Shown: positions 9,816-23,133 of the stretch, piece after piece
How the letters are laid out: every line of letters begins with the position of its first letter
How positions within the stretch are numbered: position 1 is the stretch's first letter
NCBI GenBank assembly: GCA_949317995.1
Contig: OX439050.1
Coordinates: forward strand, 49,043,777-49,107,776
Reading direction: 5' to 3'
DNA from: Acholoe squamosa
Taxonomy: Eukaryota; Annelida; Polychaeta; Phyllodocida; Polynoidae
DNA length: 64,000 nt
Position numbers and translations under genes: made by a program
Notes under the pieces: model-generated
What the model was told of the DNA's origin: nothing
Seen by the model: only the letters and a program-made list of their open reading frames with translations
Database searches by the model: none

Positions 9816-10822
9816 TTGTTGTTCTACATGTAACCGACAATCCTTGAGTGGCAGCGATGATGCTGTCAACATGAGGAGTTTGTGCCAAGCCTGACAAGTA
9901 TTGCCTTCAGTAATTTATGCTGCCCACTTAGGATATATCTTAGTTTTTCTATGTACAACTACTGGAGGTTAATTCAATAGGCCCTGAGATTGCTACCCCT
10001 GCGATCTTAATGTAGGCACATATCATAAGACCTAGCCAGTCTACCCTAACTAATGCAGTGGTTGTAGGCCAGTCAGGCACAGCCAAGTCCTGCGAATCCT
10101 TCACTATTCCTTTTCCAGCCGTATGATCACTCAATCTTAGTGCAAAAATATTGCATAGTGGTTTCCCCTAAGTGCAAGTGCACCTGTGGGGGACACTGCT
10201 CCTGTCAAGAGTGAATGTGCCTGCTGAGAGTCCTTGAGGGCTCTTGAGGCTACTTATGCGTTAAGTGCACTTGAATACTAGACAAGGTCAACTGCACCCT
10301 ATACTCTATAAGTAGTTCATATAGGGAAGGGGAACACTTGTGTAATCACTCTTGTGAAAAGGAATGAATCCACCGCTTTTCCTTTTTTTGGGGGAAGGGG
10401 GGGGGGGCTCGTGCCCCTGTGCACAATGTATTATGCTTGGAATAGTGTAGGTGGCTTCATGATCGTTAACCCCTCAATGGCTACATAATGAATTAATGCA
10501 TATTGACATTATCTCGTCTTGATAGGCTTATAGGCCTATTCATGCATCCGTAGCATCCTGAAATTACAGGAGCCCTGCTCCTTGCCCCTCTCCGAAATTT
10601 GATAGAATTGCCATGCCCTGTTATGAAATTTATGACATTACGAAATTTTATCTTTCGCTCTAGATATCAGTGTGGTAGGGGTAAGCTGATGGATCTGAAA
10701 TCAGAACTTAAGAGGACAAAACTAATCTTCAAAAAGAAAGGCCTGCATTTAGACTTTAATCCAAAATGTGTCAGGCTCATTGGGTTGCAAAGCCATAGAA
10801 ATTTCGTCCTATGCAACCTTAA
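9816..10822. other. Flanking DNA without a supported gene
   Basis: No exon, repeat family or RNA gene is clear here. A C-to-G run at 10390-10410 is a simple poly-G tract. AT-rich non-coding sequence makes up the rest. Confidence 0.4.
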
Positions 10823-11065
10823 GCCCTTTTCACAAATACCTTTCAAACCTTTCTGAAGACAGCTCTTTTAGAGCAGCACGTTTATCATACAGTAGTTTTG
10901 GTATGGAGCAAGAACAGATATGCTGCATGGATTGAAGATTATGGTACTACTGAAGAACTATGGAGCAGACTTCAACCTCCTCCGGTAGTCTCTACACAAA
11001 GGACAAAGAGATTAGCAAATCTCACTAAGGACTCCCTTTACGACCCCATCATGGAAACTCTTTAA
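10823..11065 (+). other. Coding-looking orphan reading frame (possible 3' exon or old retrocopy)
   Basis: An 80-codon frame runs from just after a stop (10820-10822) to a TAA at 11063-11065. It has no ATG near its start. Its translation looks like real protein: a hydrophobic VVLVW segment, then NRYAAWIEDYGTTEELWSRL, a PPP motif and a basic stretch. A possible splice acceptor lies at 10859-10862. I do not recognise the family and found no companion exon, so it could be the last exon of a gene, or a decayed copy. Confidence 0.25.
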
Positions 11066-11584
11066 GGACATCACACTGCTTTGATACACCATGGTATGTT
11101 TACGTGCCATCATGTGAAATTGAATGCTGCCCTGGAGAGGATTTTATTAATGCATTGTCCAGGCGCGGATTCAAGGTGCCAATGAAGGTTTTGAAATCAG
11201 TGAATTCTCAGCTTCATGCCAGTTTTAACGGTTTTCAAATCGGACTATTATTAAGGATTCTACAGCTTAAAATGACAATTTGTGTGACCTACTGATAATT
11301 ATTATTTGGCTGATCAATATGATGCACCAAGCATGCGTGCCAGCAGTGCATTGGTGCATCATGGTGGCAAATGAGCATGATACCAGCATAAAGCCTAACA
11401 GCTCCATGCTGCAAATAAAAGGGTTAAAGACAACCTCTGTGTGGTCAGCTTCTATGAAAAGGGAAGGGTATCCATCAAATTTGCTGGTAAAGTTAATACC
11501 TGAGGATTTGGCGCCGCTGACAAAGGGATAATTAAAGGGAGGCTAGCACTGCAAACTAACAACATGGGTACCGGTTCAAAGAGT

Positions 11585-12220
11585 GATCATAAAATCGCGG
11601 GAACCAGTGGAAAAAATCGCGGCGCTCTGATTGGTCAAGGGGTGGTCACGTGACTTTTTAATGCTGGCATGCATTACCATACTAGGGCCCCTTTTGGTTA
11701 GGTCGGTTCTATACAAAGTTAATCCCTTTTGGGTGCATCACATGGCATAGATAGCTTGCTGGTTTTTGTAAACATATCCAGGAGTACTCAGTAGAAGTAA
11801 TACACGTTGGAGCACTGTTGTAGATCCAGCTGAATTGGGAGGAAAAGAGGGTTGTGTGCTGTAGAAAAAGGAAAGTTCATCATCTGGACTATTTTAAGGA
11901 TAGACATATCCTAAGAGAATTCCACCTTAAATGGTTGTGTCTCTCTAAGCTTTGTTACACAGGAACCGTTGCTGCTGCCACCAGGTGTTTCAGAGGCGAA
12001 CCCTGTATGGACTATTCCATGTGCGGACGTAAATGGCGCTAGGGGTCGTAATGACGTTTATGACGTACTTTACGACGCCGCATACTGGCGGTATCTCCTC
12101 ACCGGAGACAATAAATCACATGACCAAGACGACCTCGCTTTCACGGACACATGGCTGCAGATAGGCCCCACCGGAAGTCCTAGTCACATGACCACAGACG
12201 CTGATAGCAGACGATTTTGG
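11585..12220. promoter_or_regulatory. CpG-rich promoter-like patches
   Basis: The first patch (11585-11660) has TCGCGG words, an inverted CCAAT box (GATTGGTC, about 11630) and GTCACGTGAC (about 11645-11654), a full USF/TFE-type E-box. The second (about 12025-12200) has AAATGGCGCT, three TGACGT/GACGT half CRE sites, ACCGGAAGT (ETS) and two CACATGACC words, and is locally CpG-rich. Such clusters mark animal promoters. The first exon and gene they might serve are not visible; an untranslated exon of the TMEM47-like gene is one option. Confidence 0.3.
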
Positions 12221-13469
12221 ACAGCGGATTATGCTGGTGGCCCTCGAGTGTTGTTCAGTAAAAGCTGTGGTAATGATGTTCCTATGGAAACCAGCCAAGA
12301 CTGTTGACTCAAACCTGGTTTGAATGGCACTTGGATGAAGCCTATTCCGGGAGCCTATTCAAAAGATGAATTGTGTTGGGATTTGGGAATATTGCTTTCG
12401 TAATATATTTGCCATAATGTTTCCTAATACCTCATGAGAGACTGTGAATAGGTTTACCCCTTTATAAGAATCTATAGAGTCGCCTTGATATAGGGCATAG
12501 TGACAGAGAGAGGAAGGGAATAAAAATGATAATGACAATTGACATAGAATAGGCCGAGGCATGTTTCTTACATATGAGTCCAATCCCACCCTACCACCCA
12601 AAGCACCTAGTTTCAATGGATCAGAACCCCATGGTAATTATCTCCCTTTTCTTTCTAACCCACCTTAAGTTAAGCTTAACAAGTTAGCCCACCTTAAAGC
12701 AGGACATGAAGACGGTGCCTGTACGTACGCACACCAAATCCAACAGGTCGTTTCGTTGGAGTAAAGCCAGGCGTTGTCCTGTTAACTCACAGGGGGCGCT
12801 GTGACAGGCACACCGCCTAGTGGGGAATCTGGAAACTATCAGCACCAGACGACAGCCAATCGCGTTAGGATTGATCATTGCTCTGCAATTTTGTTGTGCT
12901 TCGAAAATGTCGTCTGCTGTTTGACATGGGAGGTTTATCTAAAGCAGCACAACTTCAACAAAGAATAGCCTCGCCATCTCCACTGCTTCTATTCCTGTCT
13001 TCATGGTACTGGTATAGGCCGACTCCTTCAAATCGTGACCCTTGCATTCTCTCCCCTTACCCATGCCTTTCCTACCCCCCCCCCATGCCTCTGCTCTCCT
13101 CTTCGTCTTCGTCCCCTTCCGCCTTTTCTAAAGTATGTTTAATCAATCACCAAGATTAATGTGTGTCGACCCCAACATTAACAGGGCAGTATTTTCAGTA
13201 CATGTGTAAAAATGGATTGTTAATGAGACATTTTATTTCTTAAATTCAACAGAGTGCCATAGATATTTCTCAAAACTGACCTGGTCTATGGGACCCCTCG
13301 TCCAAGGCCCAAAATTACACACGCTGATTTCGCATATCTTCGCCTTTGTAGTGTTTCTTACTGTCTTTAGCCTAGCCAGAACTACTTTCAACATGGAGAG
13401 CGGAAGCAAGTAAGTGGCCTCTAGGGATGATCCCCCGCCTGACAAAGTAGATCCCGTCCTGTAAGGATG

Positions 13470-13900
13470 TGTTAAGCGCAAAGTAGGAATTTGCGCAGTT
13501 TCGGAATATTTGAGTAAGGACAATGATAGTCATGAAACAATTCAATATAGAGACACAAAATCTATCTCTAAACTTTATCTTATTGTTAAACTCACGGATG
13601 ATGTGGAATGGTCCTTAATGGGTGAGTCCAATGCATCTAACACCTAGCTGTAGGTGTGATTAAAACTGTGTGAATAACACTTATACATGTAGCATGCTAA
13701 GACACATGCCCTGGTCCAAGTAAACTTTGCCTATCATGTTTTACAACTCACTTATCCATAGATTTTTAGGGGTGACCCATCTGTACGGCTTGTGCACTGT
13801 CAAATATTCTAAAACTGCACAACCTCAGAGGGGACAATTCCGGAATAGCGCAAAATCAGTCAGGGACAATTCCGGAATTTCCTATTTTGCGCCTGACATA
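13470..13900. repeat. Inverted-repeat element, degraded
   Basis: TGCGCAGTTTCGGAATATTTGAG (about 13493-13515) pairs with an inverted copy near 13799-13822. GGGACAATTCCGGAAT is repeated directly near 13840 and 13862. The structure suggests a decayed MITE of unknown family. Confidence 0.3.
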
Positions 13901-16900
13901 TACACTGATTGTTTTGTTTGGCTTGGTGTAGGTACATAGTCCTCCCTGAGCACTGATCTGCTGGAGAAGCCTGAGAGAAGATGGGGAGGTTCCTGTAGAA
14001 GGCAAAGCTGGTATTATGGTACTGGGAACAATGGTAGCTATAGCTGGGCATATATGGATGGAGGAGTCCTTACCTTCCCTACATAGCTATTTTAAGATAT
14101 ACTATATTGCATATCATTATGCCATGGCATAAGTATTATGTCAATTTGCAGAAATGTCGGCCCTGCAGACATGCCGGCCATTTCTTCACTAATCTCAGAC
14201 TTCCTTCCTTTCTTGCATACTTTAATTAAATGGGCCTAGGGTAAATTAACCTAAAGACGACCGTTTCTGTGCAGGTTTTCAATAAGGGAAATGTAGTAGT
14301 TAATATCTTTGAGTCTAATAGGTCCTTAAGGTTCCCCAATATACTAAGTGAAAGACAATTATTTTGGGCTTTTGGATCAATTACCTCTCTCAAATCCATG
14401 TGTTATGTTTATCCATTGTTTTCATCATTTCTAAGACCATCTCAGTTAGTCTATTTTCACCTTGAGATGACCACCTTGCACCTTGAGCTGACCACTTGAT
14501 AACTACCCTTTTAATGGGGCTATGTTTCATTTGAAAGAAAGAATGAGTGTCTTTTATAGATATGCAGTAAAATGACATAATTAAAACTATTGCATTATTA
14601 GAAAATGAATGTTTTTATAGTGACTTAATTAGAATGGAAATTGGAGGCAATTTTAAGGACATGGGTATTGCAAATCTCATCAAAATAGAATTGGTATTTC
14701 CAACCCTGCATTATAGAGGCTTTGTTTTTAATGTACTTTAATAGACCTTCAATATGACTACAATAATCCAGTCCTTAACTTTATTTCCCCACTCTCAGTA
14801 TCAAATAGTTCCTCTACATAGTAATAACCATAGCATTACAGTAAAGATTGAAATGTATGCATCAGAGCATAATCCAGTGAAGGTTTCTATGCCAAACTAT
14901 TCTGGCCATGAATCTTGTGATGAAATCCTGCATAATCAATGGTTTCTATTCAATTAAATGCACAAACTATAGGTGTATAAGGAGTGGTTGACTCAAGGTG
15001 AAATGGTGGTCGTCTCAAGGTGAAATTGGTATGTTCTAGGAAATAAGTCCTATACTGAAAGTATTTAACATTTCTGCACTTTTCCTTATGCTATCATTTA
15101 GCAAAGTGATTTATCTATGCCTAGAATCAAAATGTTGTATATGTGAGCACTTGTCATCTTCAAATTAACGAAACAAATTTGGAGAATTCTGATAAAATGA
15201 CCAGTTGGTCATGGTAAAAACCATTCAAACGTGGGAATTTTAGTGTATTATCTTGCAATGACAATTACTTCATATATTCCAGGACATCATTCTATGGGGT
15301 ACTATAACACCTATATTTCAATGATATTAGGGTTTAAGACCAATGCACTACAGATGAAAGTAAGAAAAACAAGTTGACAGGTGTTCGACTTTAGGTATGC
15401 GGTCATCTTTAGGTTAATCTACCCTATAATGATGTCACGTCACACCAGTTCCAGTGTAAAACTTGCAGATCATCAATCACTTCAGGCAGAAGCGGCGATG
15501 CTGTTGATCAGACCTTGCATTACTTGCAAAATTGCCATCGGTAAATGTTGCTGAACTTTAGGTGAAACGATACCAATATCATGGCATTGGAAGGCATGGT
15601 TCCTGAGAGTACCATTCTCACTTCCCTACCTTTGGCACTATTCACTTCCCCTTCAAGTACCCTCTTCCTTGGACTAACGTTAATCCCGCCCCTTCCTTTC
15701 TTTGCCATTTAATCATATTGCCCCTGGTATCTGCCTCTGTCCTTCAGTCATAAAGATTTACTACACAGATTTCTCTCCAGCACCGTAAAACTGAATGTGG
15801 AGATATTCACAACTAAATGCCCATTTACAAAATCGACTTGGGACATGAGTGCCTCCGATAATGAACAAAAGCAAAATTAGCTGGAAACATGTGAGGGATA
15901 CATAAAATCAACAGGGGATATGGAGCTGCTCATTAAGTGGAAGGAAGAGTGGGTATGAGCATTTCCCCAAATCGATAAGGGAATTCGTGGGCCCCAGAGA
16001 TGGTACAGATGAGTGATTGCCGTGTTGAATGTGCACATAGTAGTATGGATAGAAGCAGGTATCTGTTGGAGATCACACAGTGCCCCCCATTCTCCTGCAC
16101 ATGTCGCTGAGTGTATGTAAGTTATGATAGCATTAAGGATCCTCTCTGGGATTCATCAGCTCGTTTGCACTAGCAGACAGCAATGCTGGTGCACTGCATA
16201 ACCCCACGATCCAACTCAATCGTATCTATATAGTGTGCCCCTGCTTCCAGTCTGGCTCAGCAAATGCAATGTAAAGGGGGTCTTCCATGCAGACCAATAA
16301 TCTTGAATGCTCAAAGATCAGTTGTAAGCTCATATAGCCAACAACAACAAAAAAACACGTTACAAAACGCTTCAAAACGCTTCTTGTGTCTCCCTACTAT
16401 GACCAAGCATTAAAAACGTTTTTACAGTAAATAATGTGATTTCGTTCAATGGGCTCACTACAGAAAATAAAGGAAACTTGAAGAGATGGGCAGGAATGTA
16501 CATGTTATGTTGAACTCAAGTGACAATTTCACCAAACTAGGAAGAAAATAAGTGATGAGATAAGCAACCATAAGTGGACACAATGATGAATGTGCAAGTG
16601 ATCTGAAAATTTCAAAGTAAGGATACCCTCAGAAGAGATTCCTTTCAAGACTGAAATCACATTTTTCAATTTCCTTCCACAAAGGAGGTATATAATGCAC
16701 GCACGTATTGTACTGGGTGCTCGTTCAATATTCATACAGTGGAGGATTTTTACATTGAATGTAAGAGTTATTCCATCTTCAAGTGATGCAAATTACTGTG
16801 AACGACTCAGTTGCCCCCACAATCGCTAACTATATTTTGTCCCCTATTAAAACAAAAAGAAACACATCGATATTCCTTTTGTGTGATAGCAGCGGCGGCT

Positions 16901-17324
16901 GAATATAGGAAAGGACAGATAAACGATTTTCAGGTCAAGGTATGACTATAAATCGGATATCTTGTAAAGTCGGGGTCCTACGAATAACTTTACCTCTACT
17001 ATTAGCTTTGGGACCATGTGACACTATGTGACTCAGAGTGAGGCTATAGTACCGACTTTTGCCACCAGAGGCCCCCACATGCGGTCTTATCGGCTGTGAG
17101 ATCACCGCTGGTTGTATGAAAAGGAGGACTGCATACTTGAAGAAGGCAATGACCACACCAGCATTATCTGCTTCATGTATTGGTATCCAAGTGCTAAGGA
17201 TCGCATAATGCCTTTAGCTTCAGGTTCTATATATAATCTTGTGATCATACTTTATCACTTAGAGCTTTCCTCAGTCTACTTGGTAGTACAGCATTGACGT
17301 ACCATGTTAACCCTTTGACAGGCA

Positions 17325-17505
17325 GTGTCCGGCTTCCCTAGCGTACTTAAAGGGGTCTTTATCACCTCTTTCCTATCCCCTCGGATGTGTGTGGTGTACA
17401 TATGCACGGGCACTGACACATTCCTCTGTGAAACTGTGTAATGTTATTCTGGCCATGAATATGACCTTAACTTTCAAAATGGCATTAAACTCTATTACTC
17501 ACTCG
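17325..17505 (-). repeat. Dispersed SINE-like repeat, copy 1 (inverted)
   Basis: On the minus strand this reads AGTGAGTAATAGAG-TTTAATGCCATTT...AAGGTCATATTCATGGC...CCTATCCCCTC, and matches copies at 36737-36945 and 44286-44415. A GAGTGAGT tract next to a conserved TTTAATGCCATTTCGA..AGCTAAGGTCATAT block resembles widespread invertebrate SINE tails. The exact class is not decided. Confidence 0.5.
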
Positions 17506-17511
17506 CTCATA

Positions 17512-17641
17512 AGTGGTGCGTCCACTGCCGACGGATGGACCATCCGTCGGTTTCATCCATATCATTTATCATTGATTTCTATGGAGAAAAATACGGATGA
17601 AGGGAGACGGGTGGTCCATCCGTCGCAGTGGATGCACCCTT
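17512..17641. mobile_element. TTA-type MITE (GGTGCGTCCACTG family), copy 1
   Basis: The terminal inverted repeats GGTGCGTCCACTGC...GCAGTGGATGCACC flank an inner GACGGATGGACCATCCGTC palindrome and a second copy of it. Copies at 18141-18283 and 60316-60445 are flanked by TTA on both sides. Here TTA is seen only on the right (17642-17644). The TTA target points to the PIF/Harbinger group. Confidence 0.6.
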
Positions 17642-18140
17642 TTAGGGAGTGTATCAACCCATCAGTGATGCCAGATGCCTTACTCAGCAGCACTGGCAAG
17701 CTACAGCTCTACTCATTTAGCAATAGGAGTGGTGAAGAGGAGATGCCCAATGTATAAAGGCTGGCACAATTCCAGGTGAAGCTTTAATGATTTACACTGC
17801 ACCATCAAGTAGCATCATTGCCAGTGTGATCCCCCTTTGATGTCTCAATGTATGCAATGTTCATTTGTCAGTATGATGCAGCAAGATACCACAATACCTT
17901 GCATATAAGGCGTGGCTTATAAAATAAGGATGGGGCCCTGCATGGTGTGCCTCATAGCATGAAGTATAGTTGAGGATAAATTCTCCTCAAGGCCTCCACT
18001 TATTTTGAAAGTGGGTTTAGGTAATGAAGTCTTGGTGGTATATTATTTACGTGTTGTATGTAGCTGTTACGGCTTCTACCATCACCAATCTAATATCAAA
18101 AGTCACATCCTAATTTAGCCAGTCATATATTATTGGCTTA

Positions 18141-18283
18141 AAGGGTGCGTCCACTGCAACGGATGGACCATCCGCCTCCCTTCAGCCGTGTTTTGCTCCA
18201 TAGAAATCAATGATGAATAAGACGGATGAATAAGACGTATGAAATCGACGGATGGTCCATCCATCGGCAGTGGATGCACCCAT
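18141..18283. mobile_element. TTA-type MITE (GGTGCGTCCACTG family), copy 2
   Basis: AAGGGTGCGTCCACTGC at the left and GCAGTGGATGCACCCAT at the right are inverted repeats, flanked by TTA at 18138-18140 and 18284-18286. The inside has ATGGACCATCCG and CGGATGGTCCATCC. It is non-coding. Confidence 0.65.
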
Positions 18284-18289
18284 TTAGTT

Positions 18290-21200
18290 CACAAAGGTTG
18301 TAATTGCAGATAGTGTAATTAACTAACTGAGTTACAATGTAAGTTACAACTAAAATATTGAACTAAAGTTTTATCAGTGTAGTGTCTAGAAATTCTGACA
18401 CAATTTGTATGAATCGAAATATATACATTTGTCCAAATTAGGCGTGCATACTGACAACCCTAAGGGTCATGCGCACTGAGTAACCCAGGTGTGACTTCTG
18501 GTAGAATGGTGGAACCCCGTCCTTGTATACCACCCCGTCCTGAGGACACCACACGTGATCAAAGATGGCCTCCACGCCACCCCTGACAATTTGTAAGACA
18601 TAGCCTGGGGAAGGGAGGGGGGGGGGCTTAATTTAGTCTACATATCGAGGATGATATCGGGGGTGATATATAAAATTGATATATGATATATGTATTATTT
18701 CTTTTATCTCTGACGAGTGGATATGCAGCAATGAAACAATAGTACTGGCTTAAAGAGGAAAGGCATGTACACCGGCATGAATATATATCTTGGCTTACAT
18801 CTTGGAATCCAAGTTGTTCCTTGAGACTCCTGAGTAGATGCTTCGTGGGGTCGGGGTACTAGAGTAAGCCTGGCCTTTTGAAACACCAGATCCGCCACTT
18901 CAAACCTGATGATAATGGAGGAACAAAGAACTGCCTGGCCCACTGGGTGAGGAGGAGCAGGGAAGAGAGGGAGGGGAGACGACGCGAAAGAAGGGGTGTG
19001 GAGGAGGAGGGTAGAAAAATATGAGCAGTCTGCAGAAGGAGAAGAGTGGAAGAAAGGAGAGTGGGCAGATTTAGAGGAAAAGAGAGAAGAGGAAGTAAAG
19101 GGAGGGGGATAGAAGAGAAGAACAGGGTATTCAGGGTGGGAGGGATAAAGGGATGGTGGCTACTGTAAAGATCTGGTGTAATTGCAAAACGAGACGCTGC
19201 CCATCCCTACGCATACATGACTGGTTATATCCGGAAGCAGCACCTAGTACAAGACTCCTGATTGGTTGAGACATGAGACACAAAGATCACAGACACAAAA
19301 AGCACCCACGGTACCGTGCAAACCTACAGCGTCCTTCCCGACCCTCCGTTCCCCTAGAAGCACTATGTGTATACTAGCTCCTTTGGTGACTATACATGTA
19401 CTAGGGGAATCCTGAAGAGTAAAGGGTTAAAGTTATCGTCTTTTCAGCTACAGAAGGCAAAGAGAATGAGAATTCGTTTTGCGACCAATGCCTCTACTTC
19501 ATTCTAAAGAACTGGGAAATAACTAAACAATGGAAGAACTCGGCATAGTTCAAACTACCTATCAACTCAGGGCAAATGTGATAAAATCACCCTGGAAACT
19601 ATCTAATATTGGACGGCGGATGTCCCCTGTTAAAAGGCTTTCTCGTTCCAAATGGTTCTGATAAAATATTAACCCTGTGAGCACACCACAGTGCATTTGG
19701 TGCCCTCAAACGTGATCCATGGATGCATCACTAGCAGAACCTTTGCACTATTCTATTTCTATAGCATCCTAACTCTATTAAGAAAACACAGTTCAAAAGT
19801 GTCGGCATGCTATACCTAGAAAGCACAGAGGAGTCTATCATCAGTGGAATGTTGGTGCAATGTGGTGATGAGTGAAAATAGAGCCTGTAGGCACCATGCT
19901 GTTATAATGTTTTAATGAAATATGTAGAAGTGTATGAACGCTTGTAACAGGCATAGATCAGCTCAGTTATTAGACTATGATGGGCACTGAGGTTGGTGTA
20001 CATGCCAATTCCATCCCTACCAATGCTAATCCCCTATACAGATTTGGAGTTGTTATACATGTCTATACAGCAAGGCTGGTCCCCTGCTACCAGTGATCAT
20101 AACCTCCCTTCTACATGTTCCTAATATAGAAAGCCAGAGTGACATTTTAGTATGCAATTTCCTTTAGGTTCTAAAGACTGCAGATCCTACCCAAATTCTG
20201 CAATGGTATTTGTAATGCGATGTTGCAAATGTAAACCATAATGAAAACTTTATAAACAGGTCACTAGAATCATGATAACAACTTTATGATTTGACTATTC
20301 CCCATTCTCTGCCTAGCTGCATTATTCTGTAGGGCGGCACTCTTGTGTGTCACAGAATTGGATACTATGAGTATGTTGGGTGGCAAACAGTTTACTTGGA
20401 AAGCTTGGCGGCAGTCACTGCCAGTGCATTTAGTGAGCATGCACATGGAACGTCCTAATTTCGTTTTTCATATCAGTTTGGTAGCTTATCATCCTCAGGG
20501 GAGGGTGGGGGAGCTGGTGGCCCAAACAGATAAAGGTGGAAAGCTTCTGGGTTGACCCCTGACCCCTGTATACTCAGGGTATGTCAAGAACAAACATTTA
20601 CAGTCAGAGTAGGCTCCTCCAAAACTGTTTGTAATTGAAATCCTACCAGAGGTCATCCGTGGGGAGAGGAGAAGTGAACTTCTGTATGGCAAAAAGAGGA
20701 TTTGAACACAATACACAAAGCTCTACAGTCAATCTGCTGCTCAATGTATACAAGGTTATTTTCCTTCATGATGCCATATAGCAGCTCTGGGTCTTTTTGA
20801 GTAGTGAGCAGTTTTCAGCAGTGTGTCCTTTATGTTTATTTTTTCTACAGAGGACCAGTGCACAAGGGCTATTCATTATAATAAAACTACCAGGGTATTT
20901 TTATTAACATCTGAAGGCAGTGGTGATACCAGTTTTAATAGGAACACACATCAAAAATTACACATTTAAAACTTGCTTTTAGATTTAAGATAAAGAGCTC
21001 CATTTGAAGCTGTTATTCTGATTAATTAAGATTTGGCTACCTAACAAAAAGCTGAACTATGATTTTGGAAACAATGTTTAAGTGATGTTTACAGAGGAAC
21101 CACATAGTTGATACAATAGTTGATACTATTTAGTTTCCTGACGCTGTAACAATGTTGAAATATGACGCTGACAGAAGTTAAGCAGCAAGAGTTTGTCTGT

Positions 21201-22010
21201 TGGTTATGTCCATTATCATGTGAAGCCTACAAACAGTTGACACCTCTCCCATGGTGCTGTCACATCCCTGTCACATAGTACTACAGTATAGAAGCTCTAG
21301 GTGACAGTACACTCTACTCTGTCTGATTTCAACCCTTTCAAGATAGCATTGGGTTACACTTTAATCCGTCATTGCCATGAACCCGGCCCCTATCACATTC
21401 TGACTACAATGGGTGCATATACCTTAGAAGGACAGTCAGGATGGTACAGGGTAGTGCTATTGATATGACCAATTGGTGGAGAGTTGATACACCATGACAA
21501 AAAGGAAAACCTGAATCTTCAACCACCCCTGGAGGGTTAAGATCATACTGGCATGCAATGGTCGAACCTACAAATCAAAATTAAAATACAAATAGAAAAG
21601 CTTTAGATTGGATCTCTGTAAGGATGTGAAAGCAGGGTAGTAAATTCACAGTATTTTTAAATTTGGGACCCTTTCATATGATATCACTGTGTACACTAGT
21701 CTGGTAAGAGAGATTTCTATATGTGAGGAAGATGGATGATGGAAGAGGTCTTAGTTCTTTTGAGTACCCCCTCGAAATATCAGGAATTGCGACTCCGACA
21801 ATATTTTGCAGGATTTCTCTACAGAATCAATGCCACGCTTTTATCATTTGCCATAACCAAGACCTGGAATTAGTAGGAAAGAACAGGACTATGGAATTGC
21901 TGCATGCAACAAGTGACCCATAACTGCTGCCTCCACATTCACCTCCACCCCTTTGTCGACTGATCACCCAACCTTAAATAACCGCACCCTGGAGAAGGAG
22001 AAGTAGACCG
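18290..22010. other. Stretch without a supported gene
   Basis: Apart from the polypurine tract at 18940-19160, I see no exon, RNA gene or clear element here. The short open frames do not resemble known families. Confidence 0.4.
18940..19160 (+). repeat. Polypurine tract
   Basis: About 220 bases are nearly all A and G (GGAGGAGCAGGGAAGAGAGG and similar), with few pyrimidines. Such tracts can form triplex (H-DNA) structures. No coding potential was seen. Confidence 0.6.
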
Positions 22011-22013
22011 GTA

Positions 22014-22909
22014 CACTGCAAAAATGGTGTTTAGATTTTAAACATGTTTAGGTCTAAACACGTTTAAAACCTAAACATATAGGTCAGTTAGGTGTCTCAT
22101 CGACTACACATTTAGGAAATGAACACTTTTATTCTAACTACATAAACATTTATGCTAAACATGTTTAGATGTTTAGAGTTGAAACAGTTGAATAATAGGT
22201 GTTTAGATTTAAACATCAATATGTTTAGATACTTGGATGTTGAATCCACACCAGGTAGCAGCACTACCTTTGACTGGACTATCTGCACACAGTTATAATC
22301 AATTGTTGTGACAAATGGCCCCAAATCCCATGTTTATCATGGTTTCATTTCATAGAATGTCATGTGAATAGAAAGGGCAATAGAAAATTGACTAGATTCA
22401 GCTCATGCCACCATCATTACCATAAAATAATCAATGAAATCCATGACTGACACCTATTTGATGTTATTCTGGAATAGATAAGGCAATTTCCTTCCTGCCA
22501 AGCTGTTGTACTTTCTCAAGTCTCTCATTCTGATGCAGTGTGTACTATATGTACACGTATATAACTGTGGCTGACATCTTTGGAGACTTTGACAAGTAAA
22601 TACCTGCTGATGTCCCCCCAGTAAATGATAAAAAAAATATATCTCTGTTTTTTAATGCATACATGTCTGCAAACCTTAAATCTCCATCAAATCATTTAAA
22701 CATCTAAACACAAAAAAAATCATAAACACCTAAACACAAAAATTCATATATCTAAACACAAAAGTTTTAACCTAAACACCTACATTTCTAAACACTTGAG
22801 CTAAGCACATTGTTTGGCTAAACATGTTTAGGAAATTAATGTGATTACAAAAACGTTGCAAGAATATGTTTAGAATTGTGTTTAGGATCTAAACACCATT
22901 TTTGCAGTG
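22014..22909. mobile_element. CACTG-ended inverted-repeat element full of TAAACA/TGTTTA words
   Basis: The left end CACTGCAAAAATGGTGTTTAG is the inverted copy of the right end CTAAACACCATTTTTGCAGTG. TA lies on both sides (22012-22013 and 22910-22911), suggesting a TA target. TAAACA, TGTTTAG and the palindrome AAACATGTTT recur many times in the outer parts (22027-22225 and 22690-22890). The middle has no gene. It is a non-autonomous DNA transposon of about 896 bp. Confidence 0.65.
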
Positions 22910-23112
22910 TAGGGTGTGGTATTTATCCTCCAAACATTGACTCTGTGATGCTGCAACTATTATTGAATTGACAAGATGAGTTGTATGTATGCTTTATTAA
23001 AATGTATTGCTGTTTCTAATATCATGAGCTGTTACCTGTACCAACGAGTGACTGCTTTGGCGACAATGAAAAGCATACCTGTAGGAATGTTTTTTGCCAA
23101 ATAAAATTATTA

Positions 23113-23133
23113 AACAACAACAACAACAACAAC
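23113..23133 (+). repeat. (CAA)n microsatellite
   Basis: Six or seven CAA units in a row follow ATAAAATTATTAAA. Confidence 0.8.

Larger units (their letters stand above)
11066..17320. other. Long stretch without a supported gene
   Basis: Apart from the promoter-like patches (11.6-12.2 kb) and an inverted repeat (13.5-13.9 kb), listed separately, I see only AT-rich non-coding DNA with short open frames that resemble no family. A GATGCACCAA/TTGGTGCATC pair near 11320-11360 resembles the TTAA-flanked repeats further right. Confidence 0.4.

Noticed and set aside
11969-12307. 112-codon plus frame
   Set aside because: It overlaps the promoter-like CpG-rich patch and matches no family I recognise.
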